Shown: positions 26,370 through 34,643 of the stretch, piece by piece
Numbering within the stretch: position 1 is the first letter of the stretch
Layout of the letters: each line of letters starts with the position of its first letter
Origin: Shiella aurantiaca
Lineage (GTDB): Bacteria; Bacteroidota; Bacteroidia; Cytophagales; Cyclobacteriaceae
Reading direction: 5' to 3'
Length of the DNA stretch: 64,000 nt
NCBI GenBank assembly: GCA_030412945.1
Contig: JAUHJS010000004.1
Coordinates: 372,001 to 436,000, forward strand
The notes under the pieces: generated by a model
What the model was told of the DNA's origin: nothing
What the model saw: the letters and a program-made list of their open reading frames with translations, nothing else
Database searches by the model: none
Position numbers and translations under genes: made by a program

Positions 26370-27277
26370 AATTGAATTACAAAATTATTTGGGTTGAAGA
26401 TAAAATTGACACTCGACCATTCTTATCATTAATAGATAGCGTGAAAAATCATCTTGAAAATGAGTTTTTCAATGTTAATATTGATACAGCAGAAGATTTT
26501 GACGAATTCAAAGAAAAATATGAAGATAGTCAAACCTATGACCTAATTATTACAGACTTGAATCTAAATGAAAGCCACGGAAGTGAAGTAATTGATTTTA
26601 TTCGTGATGAAAAACATATATTAACTGAGATATTTTTCTATTCTGCAAATAGTGAATTGTCTACTACAAAGTTGGCAAACAGTAGTAGAATAACGTTCTA
26701 TCAGCTTGACGGTCAAAGTTATCATAAAGAACTGCAAAATTCCATAATTGAAGTTATTGACTTAACGATTGCAAAGTTTCAGAACATTGTAACAATGAGA
26801 GGAATGATAATGCAAGAAACAAGTTCCTTAGATTTGAAAATGGAAGAAATTGTTCGAAAACAGTTAATTAATCCAAACCTTGAAGAACATATTACACCAT
26901 TATTGAATACAATTTTTGATAATATTTTTGCAAACGCTAAGGAAAAATACGAGAGAGCAGAAGAAAGAAAGGTAAAAGAGATTTTACGAGATAATGTTCT
27001 TTTTAATTCTTCTCAAAAAATATTTGCTCTTGGTGCAATTTTGGAAATAATGAAAGAAGAAAATTTTGCACCCAATTATAAGCAGGATGTTATTGAGGTT
27101 CGAAATAAGTTTGCACATTCTGAACTTCTAAAAAATGAAGAGGGTAAGGAATATTTTAAAGTAAAAGGTGAAGAGGTATATTTCGATAAAGATTTATGCA
27201 AAAAGATTAGACGTGATTTGAATGATTACATCAAAAAAATTAATGCAATTGAAAATAAAATCAATCCAACCGAATAG
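26366..27277 (+). CDS. Response-regulator receiver domain with HEPN-like C-terminal domain
   Basis: The 303-residue protein begins with a receiver fold: acidic pair Glu11/Asp12 (IIWVEDK), phosphoacceptor Asp64 in LIITDLNLNE and the switch Ser93 in FFYSAN. The usual Lys near residue 113 is not evident (FYQLDGQ). After a long helical linker (about 125-200) comes an all-helical domain with VRNKFAHSE, in which Arg246-x4-His251 fits the R-x4-6-H motif of HEPN ribonucleases, often seen as RNxFAH. No DNA-binding output domain is visible. Phosphorylation by the upstream kinase could control an RNase-like effector. Helical non-nuclease HEPN relatives are the main alternative. The gene overlaps the kinase by 4 nt and ends the operon. 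Confidence 0.75.
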   Translation: MKLNYKIIWVEDKIDTRPFLSLIDSVKNHLENEFFNVNIDTAEDFDEFKEKYEDSQTYDLIITDLNLNESHGSEVIDFIRDEKHILTEIFFYSANSELSTTKLANSSRITFYQLDGQSYHKELQNSIIEVIDLTIAKFQNIVTMRGMIMQETSSLDLKMEEIVRKQLINPNLEEHITPLLNTIFDNIFANAKEKYERAEERKVKEILRDNVLFNSSQKIFALGAILEIMKEENFAPNYKQDVIEVRNKFAHSELLKNEEGKEYFKVKGEEVYFDKDLCKKIRRDLNDYIKKINAIENKINPTE

Positions 27278-27280
27278 CCA

Positions 27281-27420
27281 CACACATTTCCAAGTCGCAC
27301 AAGTCAATGCTACAGTCCAAGCTTGGCAAAGAGTGTGTCTGCCCAACCGCACGATAAGTATGAATAACAAACCAACGGACAAAAAAGGACTCCTGCTACC
27401 GCCATGTTCTACATGGTGGT
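27281..27420. other. Palindromic tail after the accessory operon
   Basis: Non-coding DNA starting 3 bases after the receiver-gene stop. It contains an imperfect long hairpin (arms at 27281-27294 and 27320-27338, ACACAC...CCAAG with CTTGG...GTGTGT) and a second hairpin with 9-bp arms (27398-27406 and 27412-27420, one G:T pair). No clear T-run follows either, so these are not good intrinsic terminators. The structure resembles folded intergenic units found after acquired genes; identity is unknown. Confidence 0.4.
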
Positions 27421-27480
27421 AATCTATTAGCCTAGTTTTATAAGCCTTCCCTCTCAATCAAAATCCAATTGAATTAAGCA

Positions 27481-27516
27481 AAACAGGCTGAGGAGAATAT
27501 TCCCCTCAGCCTGTTT
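27481..27516. terminator. Bidirectional intrinsic terminator
   Basis: A perfect 13-bp stem (AAACAGGCTGAGG with CCTCAGCCTGTTT) and a 10-nt loop, with T-rich outer arms on both strands. It ends the TonB-dependent receptor gene on the minus strand and can stop transcripts from the accessory operon. Confidence 0.8.
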
Positions 27517-27535
27517 CTATTTGTTATGGAACGCA

Positions 27536-30289
27536 TTACAAAGTAAAGCCTATGCGGCCGAAAATATAACGGCCATCGGCACCCATTTGTACTGAATCAG
27601 AAAAACCACCTTGGTCGGTCCATCCGTCAAACTGCTGCGTAGGGTAGGCATTTAGCAGGTTATTCGCGCCCACGGTTATATTAATCCCTTTGGTGATTTT
27701 ATAGCTCAAATTTAGGTCGAGCGTAAAAGCCGCTTCGTATACATCGGTAGCTACCGGATACAGCGCATCGGCATCGGCCTGAGTAAGGGCAGGGGTATCT
27801 ACCCATTGGAAATCTTGCAGCTCCACTTCGCTAAACTGTGTTACATACACATGGGCACTAAACTTGGCAATGCTTACACCTGCATTGTAATTGATTTTAT
27901 GCTTAGGTGCAGCCGCTTGTAAATAGGCTTGTGAGAAGGGTCCAAAGAAGGTGAATTCATTGAGGCTACCATTATGGATTTTGGTAATCTCCAGGGAATT
28001 GAAGTTGGCAGCCACACCACCGCGCACGGTAGCCGCTCCTAACTCTTGCTCATAGCTAAGCACCACATCCAATCCGCTGGTTTGGGTATCTACGCCATTG
28101 GAAAAAAACTGCGCCTTGTCCACCCCCAAAGGGTCTAAAATTGCCCTGTCTTCCGGAGTAGAGCCAAAAGGATCGGTAAGTACAATACGGTCTTTCACTT
28201 CTATGAAGTAGTAATCTACCGAGGCAGAAAGTCCCTTCCACTTAAAGGTACTCCCTACACTGTAGTTGGTGGCAGTTTCTTGTTTCAAAGGCTCAATACC
28301 AAAGGCCTTGGTAACGGTGCTGTTGTTGGCCGCCAACAAAGTGGGTTGGGAAGCTCCGGCCACAATATTATTGAAGATTAGGTTATAATATATCTGGGCC
28401 AAAGACGGTGCTCTAAATCCAGTAGAGACAGAACCGCGAAAGGAAAGCATCTCATTCACCTTATAGCGTGAAGCTAGTTTTCCATTATAGGTTTGTCCAA
28501 AATCGCTATATTCTTCAAAGCGGAGCGCGGCACCCACCATTAGCGCTTCAGAAAGGTTAATTTCGGCATCGGTATACATCCCTATATTCGTTCTATTTCG
28601 ATCTACCGTATTGGCCGGACTATAGCCCGGAAACCCTTGAGAACCACCGGGTAGTGGGTCACCATTGTCATTAGTGGCTACGGTTTGAGTAAAAGGATCG
28701 GTAATAGGAATGCCATTTACATCATAGGTGGCATAAGAGGCTACTTCTCCATCAAAAATCTCAAAGTTTTCGGTACGGAACTCCATACCAAAGGCAATGT
28801 TGAAGCCCGAGGCCACTTTGTCGAAATATTTGCTGAAATCTAATCCGGTGGTGTTCATTGCCAGGCTGTGACCACCCGCATCAAAATCTACCGGAGAGGC
28901 ATTGCCCATAGAGGCATTGTTAGAGTTTTTGATATAGTAGTGGAAGAGGTTCTTCCCATAGGTATTATTAAAATCTACCTTCCAATTATTGGCCATGGTA
29001 TGGCGTATGCCCATAGAGCCTGAAACATCGGTAATATTAGAAGTGATGCGTGGGGTAAAGCCATTGGGATATAGGCTAGGCACGGAGCGGTTATCGCCAT
29101 CGGCATAGCTATCGCGGCTAAAGGCGTAGGCATCGGTATCACGGAAGCTTCTTCCACTAAAGAAATATACTTGCATGTTTTCATTTAATGGCACTGCTGA
29201 GTTTACCATAAAATTAAAGCTGTTGGCAGCGGCAGTTCCATAGCCTTTTCTCCAGGACCAGCTCGGGCGAAGGGTTCTTTCACGGTTCATATATTCGGTG
29301 GTCATATTGGCAAAGCCACCTTTGTCGCCCAATTTCATACCGTAGTTAAGGTCAATCTTCATGGTATTACCGTCATAGCTGCGTTCTTCCCCGTCTATGC
29401 GGTTTTTTCCATTGATATTGTACAATACATCGCCTGCTTGGTCTTCAAAACCATCGCCAATAGCGGTACTGTAAGCGCCATAGCTAATTCCTCCGGTTAC
29501 ACCTTCGGTATTATCTTTTAGCACAATGTTGATCACCCCGGCAATGGCATCGGAGCCATACTGGGCCGAAGCACCATCGCGCAACACTTCAATCCGCTTG
29601 ATGGCAGAAGCAGGCAGGGCGTTTAAGTCGGTACCGGAATTACCCCGCCCACGTGTACCAAATACATTGACTAGAGACGACTGGTGCCTGCGCTTGCCAT
29701 TGATTAAAACCAAGGTTTGGTCAGGGCCCAAGCCTCTCAGTGAAGCTGGGTCGATGTGGTCGGCACCATCGGAGCCTGATTGCTTGGTGGCATTAAAAGA
29801 AGGGGCCGCATATTGCATCATTTGGTTGATTTCTACCTTACCTGTGGTAGCGGCCAGATCGGAGATATTGATGATATCAATAGGCACAGGTGAATCCAGA
29901 ATCGTGCGGTTTTGATTACGGCTACCCACCACCACTATTTCCATCAGGTTTTCAATATCGGGCAGTAGGTATACATTGATAAGGCTGCGCCCATCGATAC
30001 TGATTTCTTCGGTAAGATAGCCTACATAAGAGAATAGCAAGGTAGTGGCAGTAGCCGGAACATTAAGGCTGTAGCGCCCATCTATATCTGAAGTGGTGCC
30101 TAGCGTAGTTCCTTTCACAATAACATTGACCCCGGGAAGAGGGCTGTCATTCTCACCCGTAATGATACCTGATATTATGCGTTCACTTTGGGCATGTGCA
30201 GGAAAAGCAGTGCCTAGCATTAGTAAGCAGGCACTCAAGAGCAGGATTTTGCTTAAAGCCGCATGGACTTGGGAGTAAGGGTGTTTCAT
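27536..30289 (-). CDS. TonB-dependent outer-membrane receptor with carboxypeptidase-regulatory-like domain
   Basis: The 917-residue precursor has a signal peptide (cleavage near AHAQ), a CarboxypepD_reg-like beta domain (about 35-115: GIITGENDSPLPGVNVIVKG, DIDGRYSLNVP), a plug domain (about 125-240, with LVLINGKRRH, EVLRDGASAQYGSDAIAGVINI) and a 22-strand-type barrel ending in the aromatic YIFGRIGFTL. It should import a large substrate across the outer membrane using TonB-ExbBD energy. No SusD partner adjoins it, so it is not a typical SusCD polysaccharide locus. The plug and barrel are more like those of siderophore, cobalamin or peptide receptors of the family, but the ligand is unknown. 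Confidence 0.9.
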   Translation of the reverse strand: MKHPYSQVHAALSKILLLSACLLMLGTAFPAHAQSERIISGIITGENDSPLPGVNVIVKGTTLGTTSDIDGRYSLNVPATATTLLFSYVGYLTEEISIDGRSLINVYLLPDIENLMEIVVVGSRNQNRTILDSPVPIDIINISDLAATTGKVEINQMMQYAAPSFNATKQSGSDGADHIDPASLRGLGPDQTLVLINGKRRHQSSLVNVFGTRGRGNSGTDLNALPASAIKRIEVLRDGASAQYGSDAIAGVINIVLKDNTEGVTGGISYGAYSTAIGDGFEDQAGDVLYNINGKNRIDGEERSYDGNTMKIDLNYGMKLGDKGGFANMTTEYMNRERTLRPSWSWRKGYGTAAANSFNFMVNSAVPLNENMQVYFFSGRSFRDTDAYAFSRDSYADGDNRSVPSLYPNGFTPRITSNITDVSGSMGIRHTMANNWKVDFNNTYGKNLFHYYIKNSNNASMGNASPVDFDAGGHSLAMNTTGLDFSKYFDKVASGFNIAFGMEFRTENFEIFDGEVASYATYDVNGIPITDPFTQTVATNDNGDPLPGGSQGFPGYSPANTVDRNRTNIGMYTDAEINLSEALMVGAALRFEEYSDFGQTYNGKLASRYKVNEMLSFRGSVSTGFRAPSLAQIYYNLIFNNIVAGASQPTLLAANNSTVTKAFGIEPLKQETATNYSVGSTFKWKGLSASVDYYFIEVKDRIVLTDPFGSTPEDRAILDPLGVDKAQFFSNGVDTQTSGLDVVLSYEQELGAATVRGGVAANFNSLEITKIHNGSLNEFTFFGPFSQAYLQAAAPKHKINYNAGVSIAKFSAHVYVTQFSEVELQDFQWVDTPALTQADADALYPVATDVYEAAFTLDLNLSYKITKGINITVGANNLLNAYPTQQFDGWTDQGGFSDSVQMGADGRYIFGRIGFTL

Positions 30290-30640
30290 AGTTTGGAGGT
30301 TTAGTGTTAGGGTTTGATGGTATAAATTGGCCAGAGTTCTTAATGGTTAATGGAAAGAAGCCTGAGCTTGTGAAAAGATAGGAATTTTTTTAGAGATATG
30401 CATTGAATGGAGAGAATTGTGGGCGTAGTAGAATTTGACGAGCCTTTGATTGTACTAGGTTATCTCCAAGCCCTCCTTGGGAGCAAAGCGGAGAACATTA
30501 TTAGCATTTCGTTTATCGTAAACCTTATGGGAACGGAGCCTACAAAGACTAAACGTTCCTTCAAATTGGCATAGTGTTTAAATATTTGTTCCTGTTAAAC
30601 TAAATACTTATCTTCAACGTTAGTATTGCAACACGTAAGC
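30290..30640. other. Intergenic region between the TonB receptor and the second TA pair
   Basis: About 350 bases without a convincing gene, between divergent transcription units. I see an imperfect hairpin near 30466-30483 (CTCCAAG with CTTGGGAG) and AATATTTG near 30585, one mismatch from the -7 consensus, which might serve the toxin gene. No good promoter match lies upstream of the receptor gene. Confidence 0.4.
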
Positions 30641-30922
30641 ATGATAAAATCATTTGGCGATAAAGAAACAGAAAAGATATGGACTGGTATAAGGTCAAAG
30701 AAATTGCCAAATGAGATTCAACAGATAGGAAGGCGCAAATTAAGGATGCTTAATAACTCTCAGGATTTACAAGATTTAAGGATTCCGCCATCTAATAGAT
30801 TGGAAAAATTGGGAGGAGATTTAAAGGAATTCTACAGCATAAGGATCAATAATCAATGGAGGATAATCTTTCGGTGGGAAAGTGGGCATGCGTTGGAGGT
30901 TAAAATTGTAGATTATCATTAA
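30641..30922 (+). CDS. higB: HigB/RelE-family toxin (plasmid-maintenance killer type)
   Basis: This 93-residue protein fits the HigB/RelE-like killer family: MIKSFGDKETEKIWTG at the start, a helical segment with RRKLRMLN, then PPSNRLEKLGGDLKEFYSIRINNQWRIIFRWE and a C-terminal VKIVDYH. Such toxins cleave mRNA at the ribosome. I use the ATG at 30641; an in-frame TTG five codons upstream is possible but unlike the family. The HigA antitoxin gene follows by 12 nt in the toxin-first order. It is a different HigB subgroup from the pair near 5 kb. Confidence 0.88.
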   Translation: MIKSFGDKETEKIWTGIRSKKLPNEIQQIGRRKLRMLNNSQDLQDLRIPPSNRLEKLGGDLKEFYSIRINNQWRIIFRWESGHALEVKIVDYH

Positions 30923-30934
30923 AGCAATCAGAAG

Positions 30935-31234
30935 ATGAACAGATTAGAAAACATACATCCGGGGGAAATTCTTCAAGAAGAATTTTTGGAGCCATTAGGT
31001 ATCTCAGCTTATCGGTTGTCAAAAGAGACTTTTATCCCACAAACAAGGATTAGCGAAATTGTCAAAGGAAAAAGAAGGATTACAGCAGATACCGCCCTTC
31101 GGTTTAGTAAATACTTTGGAACCTCTCCTAAATTCTGGTTAGGGCTACAGGATGACTATGACATTGAAGAAGAGGAGCTTAGTAAAAAAATGGAGCTAGA
31201 TAATATTAAACCATTGGAAAATAGCGCAGCCTAA
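30935..31234 (+). CDS. higA: HigA-family antitoxin
   Basis: The 99-residue HTH protein has the HigA signature: HPGEILQEEFLEPLGIS, then YRLSKETFIPQTRISEIVKGKRRIT and FGTSPKFWLGLQDDYDIE. It binds and inhibits the HigB toxin and represses the operon through its Xre-type HTH. The C-terminal tail is acidic. Position 12 nt after higB supports the pairing. Confidence 0.92.
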   Translation: MNRLENIHPGEILQEEFLEPLGISAYRLSKETFIPQTRISEIVKGKRRITADTALRFSKYFGTSPKFWLGLQDDYDIEEEELSKKMELDNIKPLENSAA

Positions 31235-31264
31235 GCTTTTAGCTAATCCAACAGTCCCTTTTCT

Positions 31265-31570
31265 TCAAATCACCAAAATATCCGCTACCATCTCGGTGCC
31301 GTACTTCTCTTGAATTAGCTTCATCAAATCGGCTTTCGATTGGTTGATGGTAGCACGCATGGGAGCGGAGCTAACCTCTATGATAAGCACATCGTTCTTG
31401 AAATATACCTTTTTGGTACGCTTGGATATGGTTTTGCCTACTAGGTCTTCCCAATAGGTAATCAAATGACCTTGGTCGAAACGAGCTTTGAGCTGAAACT
31501 CCTTCAGGTATTCCTGTATGCTTTGGTCTAGGGTGCTAAAGCCTTTTCGTATTTCTTTTTTGGGTTTCAT
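31265..31570 (-). CDS. DUF721/DciA-like protein
   Basis: The 101-residue protein resembles the DUF721 family, which includes DciA, a loader or operator of the replicative helicase in bacteria lacking DnaC. Visible are ITYWEDLVGKTISKRTKKVYFKNDVLIIEV and SSAPMRATINQSKADLMKLI, the KH-like family core. Its start overlaps the recF stop by 4 nt (ATGA), an arrangement common in Bacteroidota and consistent with a role in replication. Confidence 0.85.
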   Translation of the reverse strand: MKPKKEIRKGFSTLDQSIQEYLKEFQLKARFDQGHLITYWEDLVGKTISKRTKKVYFKNDVLIIEVSSAPMRATINQSKADLMKLIQEKYGTEMVADILVI

Positions 31571-32673
31571 GGCGTTGAAAGAATACTTCCGTTTTGTACC
31601 TGAATCATTTGCACAGGGTTGGCACCGCTCCCAAATATTTGTCGGGTGCGCTCCGGCCGGGCATCGGTTATAAATATCTGGCCCAGCTGCTTATTGGCCA
31701 GCAAATCGAGTAAGTGCCCTATGCGTTTGTCATCCAATTTATCAAAAATATCATCCAAAAGCAGGATAGGACTGTAGCCTTTATCGTTTTTGATGGTCTC
31801 AAACTGGCTGAGCTTAAGCGCAATGATGAAAGATTTTTTCTGGCCCTGTGAGCCAAATCGCTTGATGGGCGCTTCATTCATGGTAAAAAGGTAGTCGTCC
31901 TTGTGCACGCCTAAAGTAGTGCGTTGCATCTGGATGTCCTTGCTCACGGCCTCTTGCAGGCGCTGGGCATAATTCCCTTCCTCCAAATCCGACTGATAGC
32001 TAATGGCCACCTCCTCTTGGTCTTCAGCCACATGCGCATAGCGGGCGGTAAAGAGCGGAAGAAAATCGCGGATAAAGGCTTGTCGCTTTTCGTAGAGGTT
32101 TTCGCCCAGTCGTATGCACTGCTGGGTATAGGGCTCAAGCAAATCGGGATTGGTGCTGCGCGTTTCCGCAAAATGCTTCAGCAAGGCATTGCGTTGCTTC
32201 AGCACATGGGTATAGGTAATGAGGGTATTGAGGTAGTTTCTGTCTAGTTGGGAAAAAAGGCTATCGAAGAACTTTCTGCGGAACTCACTCCCTTCGCGTA
32301 TCAAATCGGTATCGTCAGGGGCAATCAGTATGCTGGGAAATTCCCCAATATGCTCGCTTAGCTTCTCATAAGGCTTTTTATCTACCGAAAACACCTTTTT
32401 CTCTCCATTGCGCTGGGCGCACAGCAAGGTGTGTGATTTGCCGAGGCGCTGCACATGCCCTTTGATGGAGAAGAAATCTTCGCCATGCTGTATGCTATGC
32501 TGGTCACTGCTATGAAATGCGCTGCGCGTAAGGCTTAAATAATGGATAGCATCCAGCAAATTGGTTTTCCCGCTACCATTGGGCCCTACCAAAGCCACCA
32601 CTTCCGAATCAAAATACAATTGTTCGGAGCGGTAATTTTTGAATTGAGTAAGGCTCAGGCTTTCGAGAAACAT
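31567..32673 (-). CDS. recF: DNA replication and repair protein RecF
   Basis: RecF is an SMC-like ATPase that helps load RecA at single-strand gaps. The 368-residue protein has Walker A (GPNGSGKTN, near residue 32), the QLDRNYLN coiled region, the ABC-like signature (FGSQGQKKSF, near 275) and Walker B (ILLLDDIFDKLDD, near 305). A good TAnnTTTG promoter lies about 50 bases upstream and the DUF721 gene is translationally coupled downstream. Confidence 0.95.
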   Translation of the reverse strand: MFLESLSLTQFKNYRSEQLYFDSEVVALVGPNGSGKTNLLDAIHYLSLTRSAFHSSDQHSIQHGEDFFSIKGHVQRLGKSHTLLCAQRNGEKKVFSVDKKPYEKLSEHIGEFPSILIAPDDTDLIREGSEFRRKFFDSLFSQLDRNYLNTLITYTHVLKQRNALLKHFAETRSTNPDLLEPYTQQCIRLGENLYEKRQAFIRDFLPLFTARYAHVAEDQEEVAISYQSDLEEGNYAQRLQEAVSKDIQMQRTTLGVHKDDYLFTMNEAPIKRFGSQGQKKSFIIALKLSQFETIKNDKGYSPILLLDDIFDKLDDKRIGHLLDLLANKQLGQIFITDARPERTRQIFGSGANPVQMIQVQNGSILSTP

Positions 32674-32726
32674 TAATTTTTATGTTGATACTTTTTGTTT
32701 TAATTTCGCACTTCGCTCGGCATGGG

Positions 32727-32756
32727 CAAAGATACACCCTAAGCCGCAGCAAGCAA
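32727..32756 (-). promoter_or_regulatory. recF promoter
   Basis: TATCTTTG (32734-32727) matches TAnnTTTG exactly and TTG (32756-32754) lies 19 nt upstream, the ideal spacing. The leader before the recF ATG would be about 45-50 nt. Confidence 0.65.
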
Positions 32757-32793
32757 TAAGTGAATAGAAGAAGCCAAATAATACAGATACGGT

Positions 32794-33807
32794 ATGGCAG
32801 CGAAGAAATCAGCCGCAAAGGCAAAGTATAGCAAAGAAACCTATTTACAGTGGTTCGAGAGCATGTTGCTCATGCGCAAGTTTGAAGAAAAGGCAGGTAT
32901 GCTGTACGGCCAGCAGAAAATCAGGGGCTTTTGCCACCTATACATTGGTCAGGAGGCCTGTGCGGCTGGATCTATCTCAGCTTTGGAAAAAGGCGATAAA
33001 TACATTACCGCTTACCGCGATCACGCCCATCCGCTTGGTCTAGGTTCTAGTCCGGGTGCTATTATGGCCGAATTGTATGGAAAAGCTACCGGTATCAGCA
33101 AAGGAAAAGGCGGCTCTATGCACATGTTCGACAAAGAGAACCACTTCTTGGGTGGCCACGGTATCGTGGGCGGTCAGGTGCCTTTGGGTGCCGGAATTGC
33201 CTTTGCTGAGCAATACAATAATACCGGAAAGCTTTGCATTTGCTACATGGGCGATGGTGCAGTCCGTCAAGGCGCCTTGCACGAAGCCTTCAATATGGCC
33301 ATGCTGTGGAAACTTCCAGTCATTTTTGTGATTGAAAACAATGGCTATGCCATGGGTACCTCGGTGCAAAGAACTTCTAATGTAACCGAACTCTATAAAA
33401 TTGGTGAAAGCTACGATATGCCTTCTTTCCCAGTGGATGGTATGAGCGTAGAAGCCGTACACGAAGCCGTACAAGAGGCAGCAGCCCGCGCCAGAAAAGG
33501 CGAAGGCCCTACTTTATTGGAATTCAGAACCTACCGATACAAAGGTCACTCCATGTCGGATCCTCAGAAGTACCGCACCAAAGAAGAACTGGAGCAGTAT
33601 AAGAATGAAGATCCGATAGAAAAGGTGCGTTATGCGCTTTTAGATAATAAAATGGTCACTGAGAAAGACATTGAAGCAATTGAAGACCGCGTGAAGCAGC
33701 AAGTGGAAGAAGCGGTACAATTTGCCGAAGAATCTCCTTGGCCAGATCCACAAGAAGCCTTCACAGATGTGTATGTACAACAAGATTATCCATTCATTTG
33801 GGATTAA
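32794..33807 (+). CDS. pdhA: Pyruvate dehydrogenase E1 component, alpha subunit
   Basis: The 337-residue protein contains the E1-alpha features: FCHLYIGQEACAAG, the YRDHAHPLG segment, GGSMHMF, the thiamine-diphosphate motif GDGAVRQGALHEAFNMA ending in ENNGYAMGT, and the phosphorylation-loop-like RYKGHSMSDPQKYR. With E1-beta and E2 it oxidatively decarboxylates pyruvate to acetyl-CoA. Neither partner gene is adjacent; the next gene is a TPR protein behind its own promoter. Branched-chain 2-oxoacid E1-alpha is the alternative, but the overall sequence fits PdhA best. Confidence 0.9.
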   Translation: MAAKKSAAKAKYSKETYLQWFESMLLMRKFEEKAGMLYGQQKIRGFCHLYIGQEACAAGSISALEKGDKYITAYRDHAHPLGLGSSPGAIMAELYGKATGISKGKGGSMHMFDKENHFLGGHGIVGGQVPLGAGIAFAEQYNNTGKLCICYMGDGAVRQGALHEAFNMAMLWKLPVIFVIENNGYAMGTSVQRTSNVTELYKIGESYDMPSFPVDGMSVEAVHEAVQEAAARARKGEGPTLLEFRTYRYKGHSMSDPQKYRTKEELEQYKNEDPIEKVRYALLDNKMVTEKDIEAIEDRVKQQVEEAVQFAEESPWPDPQEAFTDVYVQQDYPFIWD

Positions 33808-33810
33808 TTG

Positions 33811-33840
33811 TTTGGTTTGAAGGAAAATATCATAAATTTG
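33811..33840 (+). promoter_or_regulatory. Promoter of the TPR-protein gene
   Basis: TAAATTTG (33833-33840) matches TAnnTTTG and TTTG (33811-33814) lies 18 nt upstream. Transcription should start near 33846, which rules in favour of the ATG at 33860 over the upstream GTG at 33842. Confidence 0.65.
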
Positions 33841-33859
33841 CGTGCTAAATTTTTACGGA

Positions 33860-34570
33860 ATGGCTACTAAGGTTGCAGAAAAGAAAAACAAAAAGGCTGA
33901 AAGCGCTATTGAAAACCCAGAAGTATTGGTAGAATCACTTACCCGTACCGAAGAATATATTGAAAGAAACAAATCCCTGATTATTGGTATCGGAGCTGCG
34001 GTTGCTATCGTGATTGCCGGATTTATCGGATACAGATATTGGGTAAGTAGCCAAAACGAAGAAGCTCAGAAAGAGATTTTTCAGGCGGTATATTATTTCG
34101 AAGCACAAGACTATGACAAAGCCTTGAATGGCGATGGCAATAACTACGGCTTTCTAGAAATCATCACCAATTATGGCGCTACCGATGCTGCTGAATTGGC
34201 ACACTTCTATGCCGGAACTATCTACCTTAATAAAGGTGAATTTGACTTGGCTATAGATTATTTGAAAGATTTCGCTGCCAGCGACTTGCTGGTACAGGCA
34301 CGTGCGTATTCCCTTATTGGGGATGCCTATATGGAAAAAGGAGATTTCGCTGAGGCAGCTTCTTATTACAGCAAAGCCGCTAACTATAACAGCAATAAAT
34401 TCTTCTCACCAACCTATTTGGTGAAAGCGGCTATTGCCAACGAAAAAGCAGGTGATGTAAAGGCAGCTAAAGCCAACTTGGAAACCATCGTGACCGAGTA
34501 TGCCGATGCCAGCGAATACCAGTATGCACTTAAACATAAAGCGAGATTAGAAGGCCTTATTGCCCAATAA
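33860..34570 (+). CDS. Membrane-anchored tetratricopeptide-repeat protein
   Basis: About 236 residues: a Lys-rich cytoplasmic start, one transmembrane helix (about residues 38-62, SLIIGIGAAVAIVIAGFIGY), then TPR-like helices (about 75-225) with ELAHFYAGTIYLNKGEFDLA and ALIGDAYMEKGDFAEAASYY-type repeats. This resembles the TPR_21/YfgM-like ancillary proteins and similar conserved Bacteroidota proteins. A role as scaffold or foldase partner in the envelope is possible but not shown. The start at 33860 agrees with the promoter just upstream. A strong terminator follows. Confidence 0.8.
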   Translation: MATKVAEKKNKKAESAIENPEVLVESLTRTEEYIERNKSLIIGIGAAVAIVIAGFIGYRYWVSSQNEEAQKEIFQAVYYFEAQDYDKALNGDGNNYGFLEIITNYGATDAAELAHFYAGTIYLNKGEFDLAIDYLKDFAASDLLVQARAYSLIGDAYMEKGDFAEAASYYSKAANYNSNKFFSPTYLVKAAIANEKAGDVKAAKANLETIVTEYADASEYQYALKHKARLEGLIAQ

Positions 34571-34589
34571 TACGCTATGTATCTATAGT

Positions 34590-34624
34590 AAAAGGGGGAT
34601 AAGGCTAACTTATCCCCCTTTTTT
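34590..34624 (+). terminator. Intrinsic terminator
   Basis: A 14-bp perfect stem (AAAAGGGGGATAAG with CTTATCCCCCTTTT), 5-nt loop and a T-run to 34624. It lies between the TPR gene and ribH. Confidence 0.9.
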
Positions 34625-34643
34625 ATTTCAGCAATTTCAAATC

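Noticed and set aside
22769-27277. Identification of the operon as Detocs or as a plain type II restriction-modification system.
   Set aside because: Detocs has a different three-gene make-up without a methyltransferase, and no restriction endonuclease is visible in or beside this operon.
27264-27347. Possible integron attC site after the receiver gene, because RYYYAAC-like heptamers (ATCCAAC, GCCCAAC) flank an imperfect hairpin.
   Set aside because: Both heptamers point the same way and no GTTRRRY partner closes the hairpin, so the inverted geometry of attC is missing.
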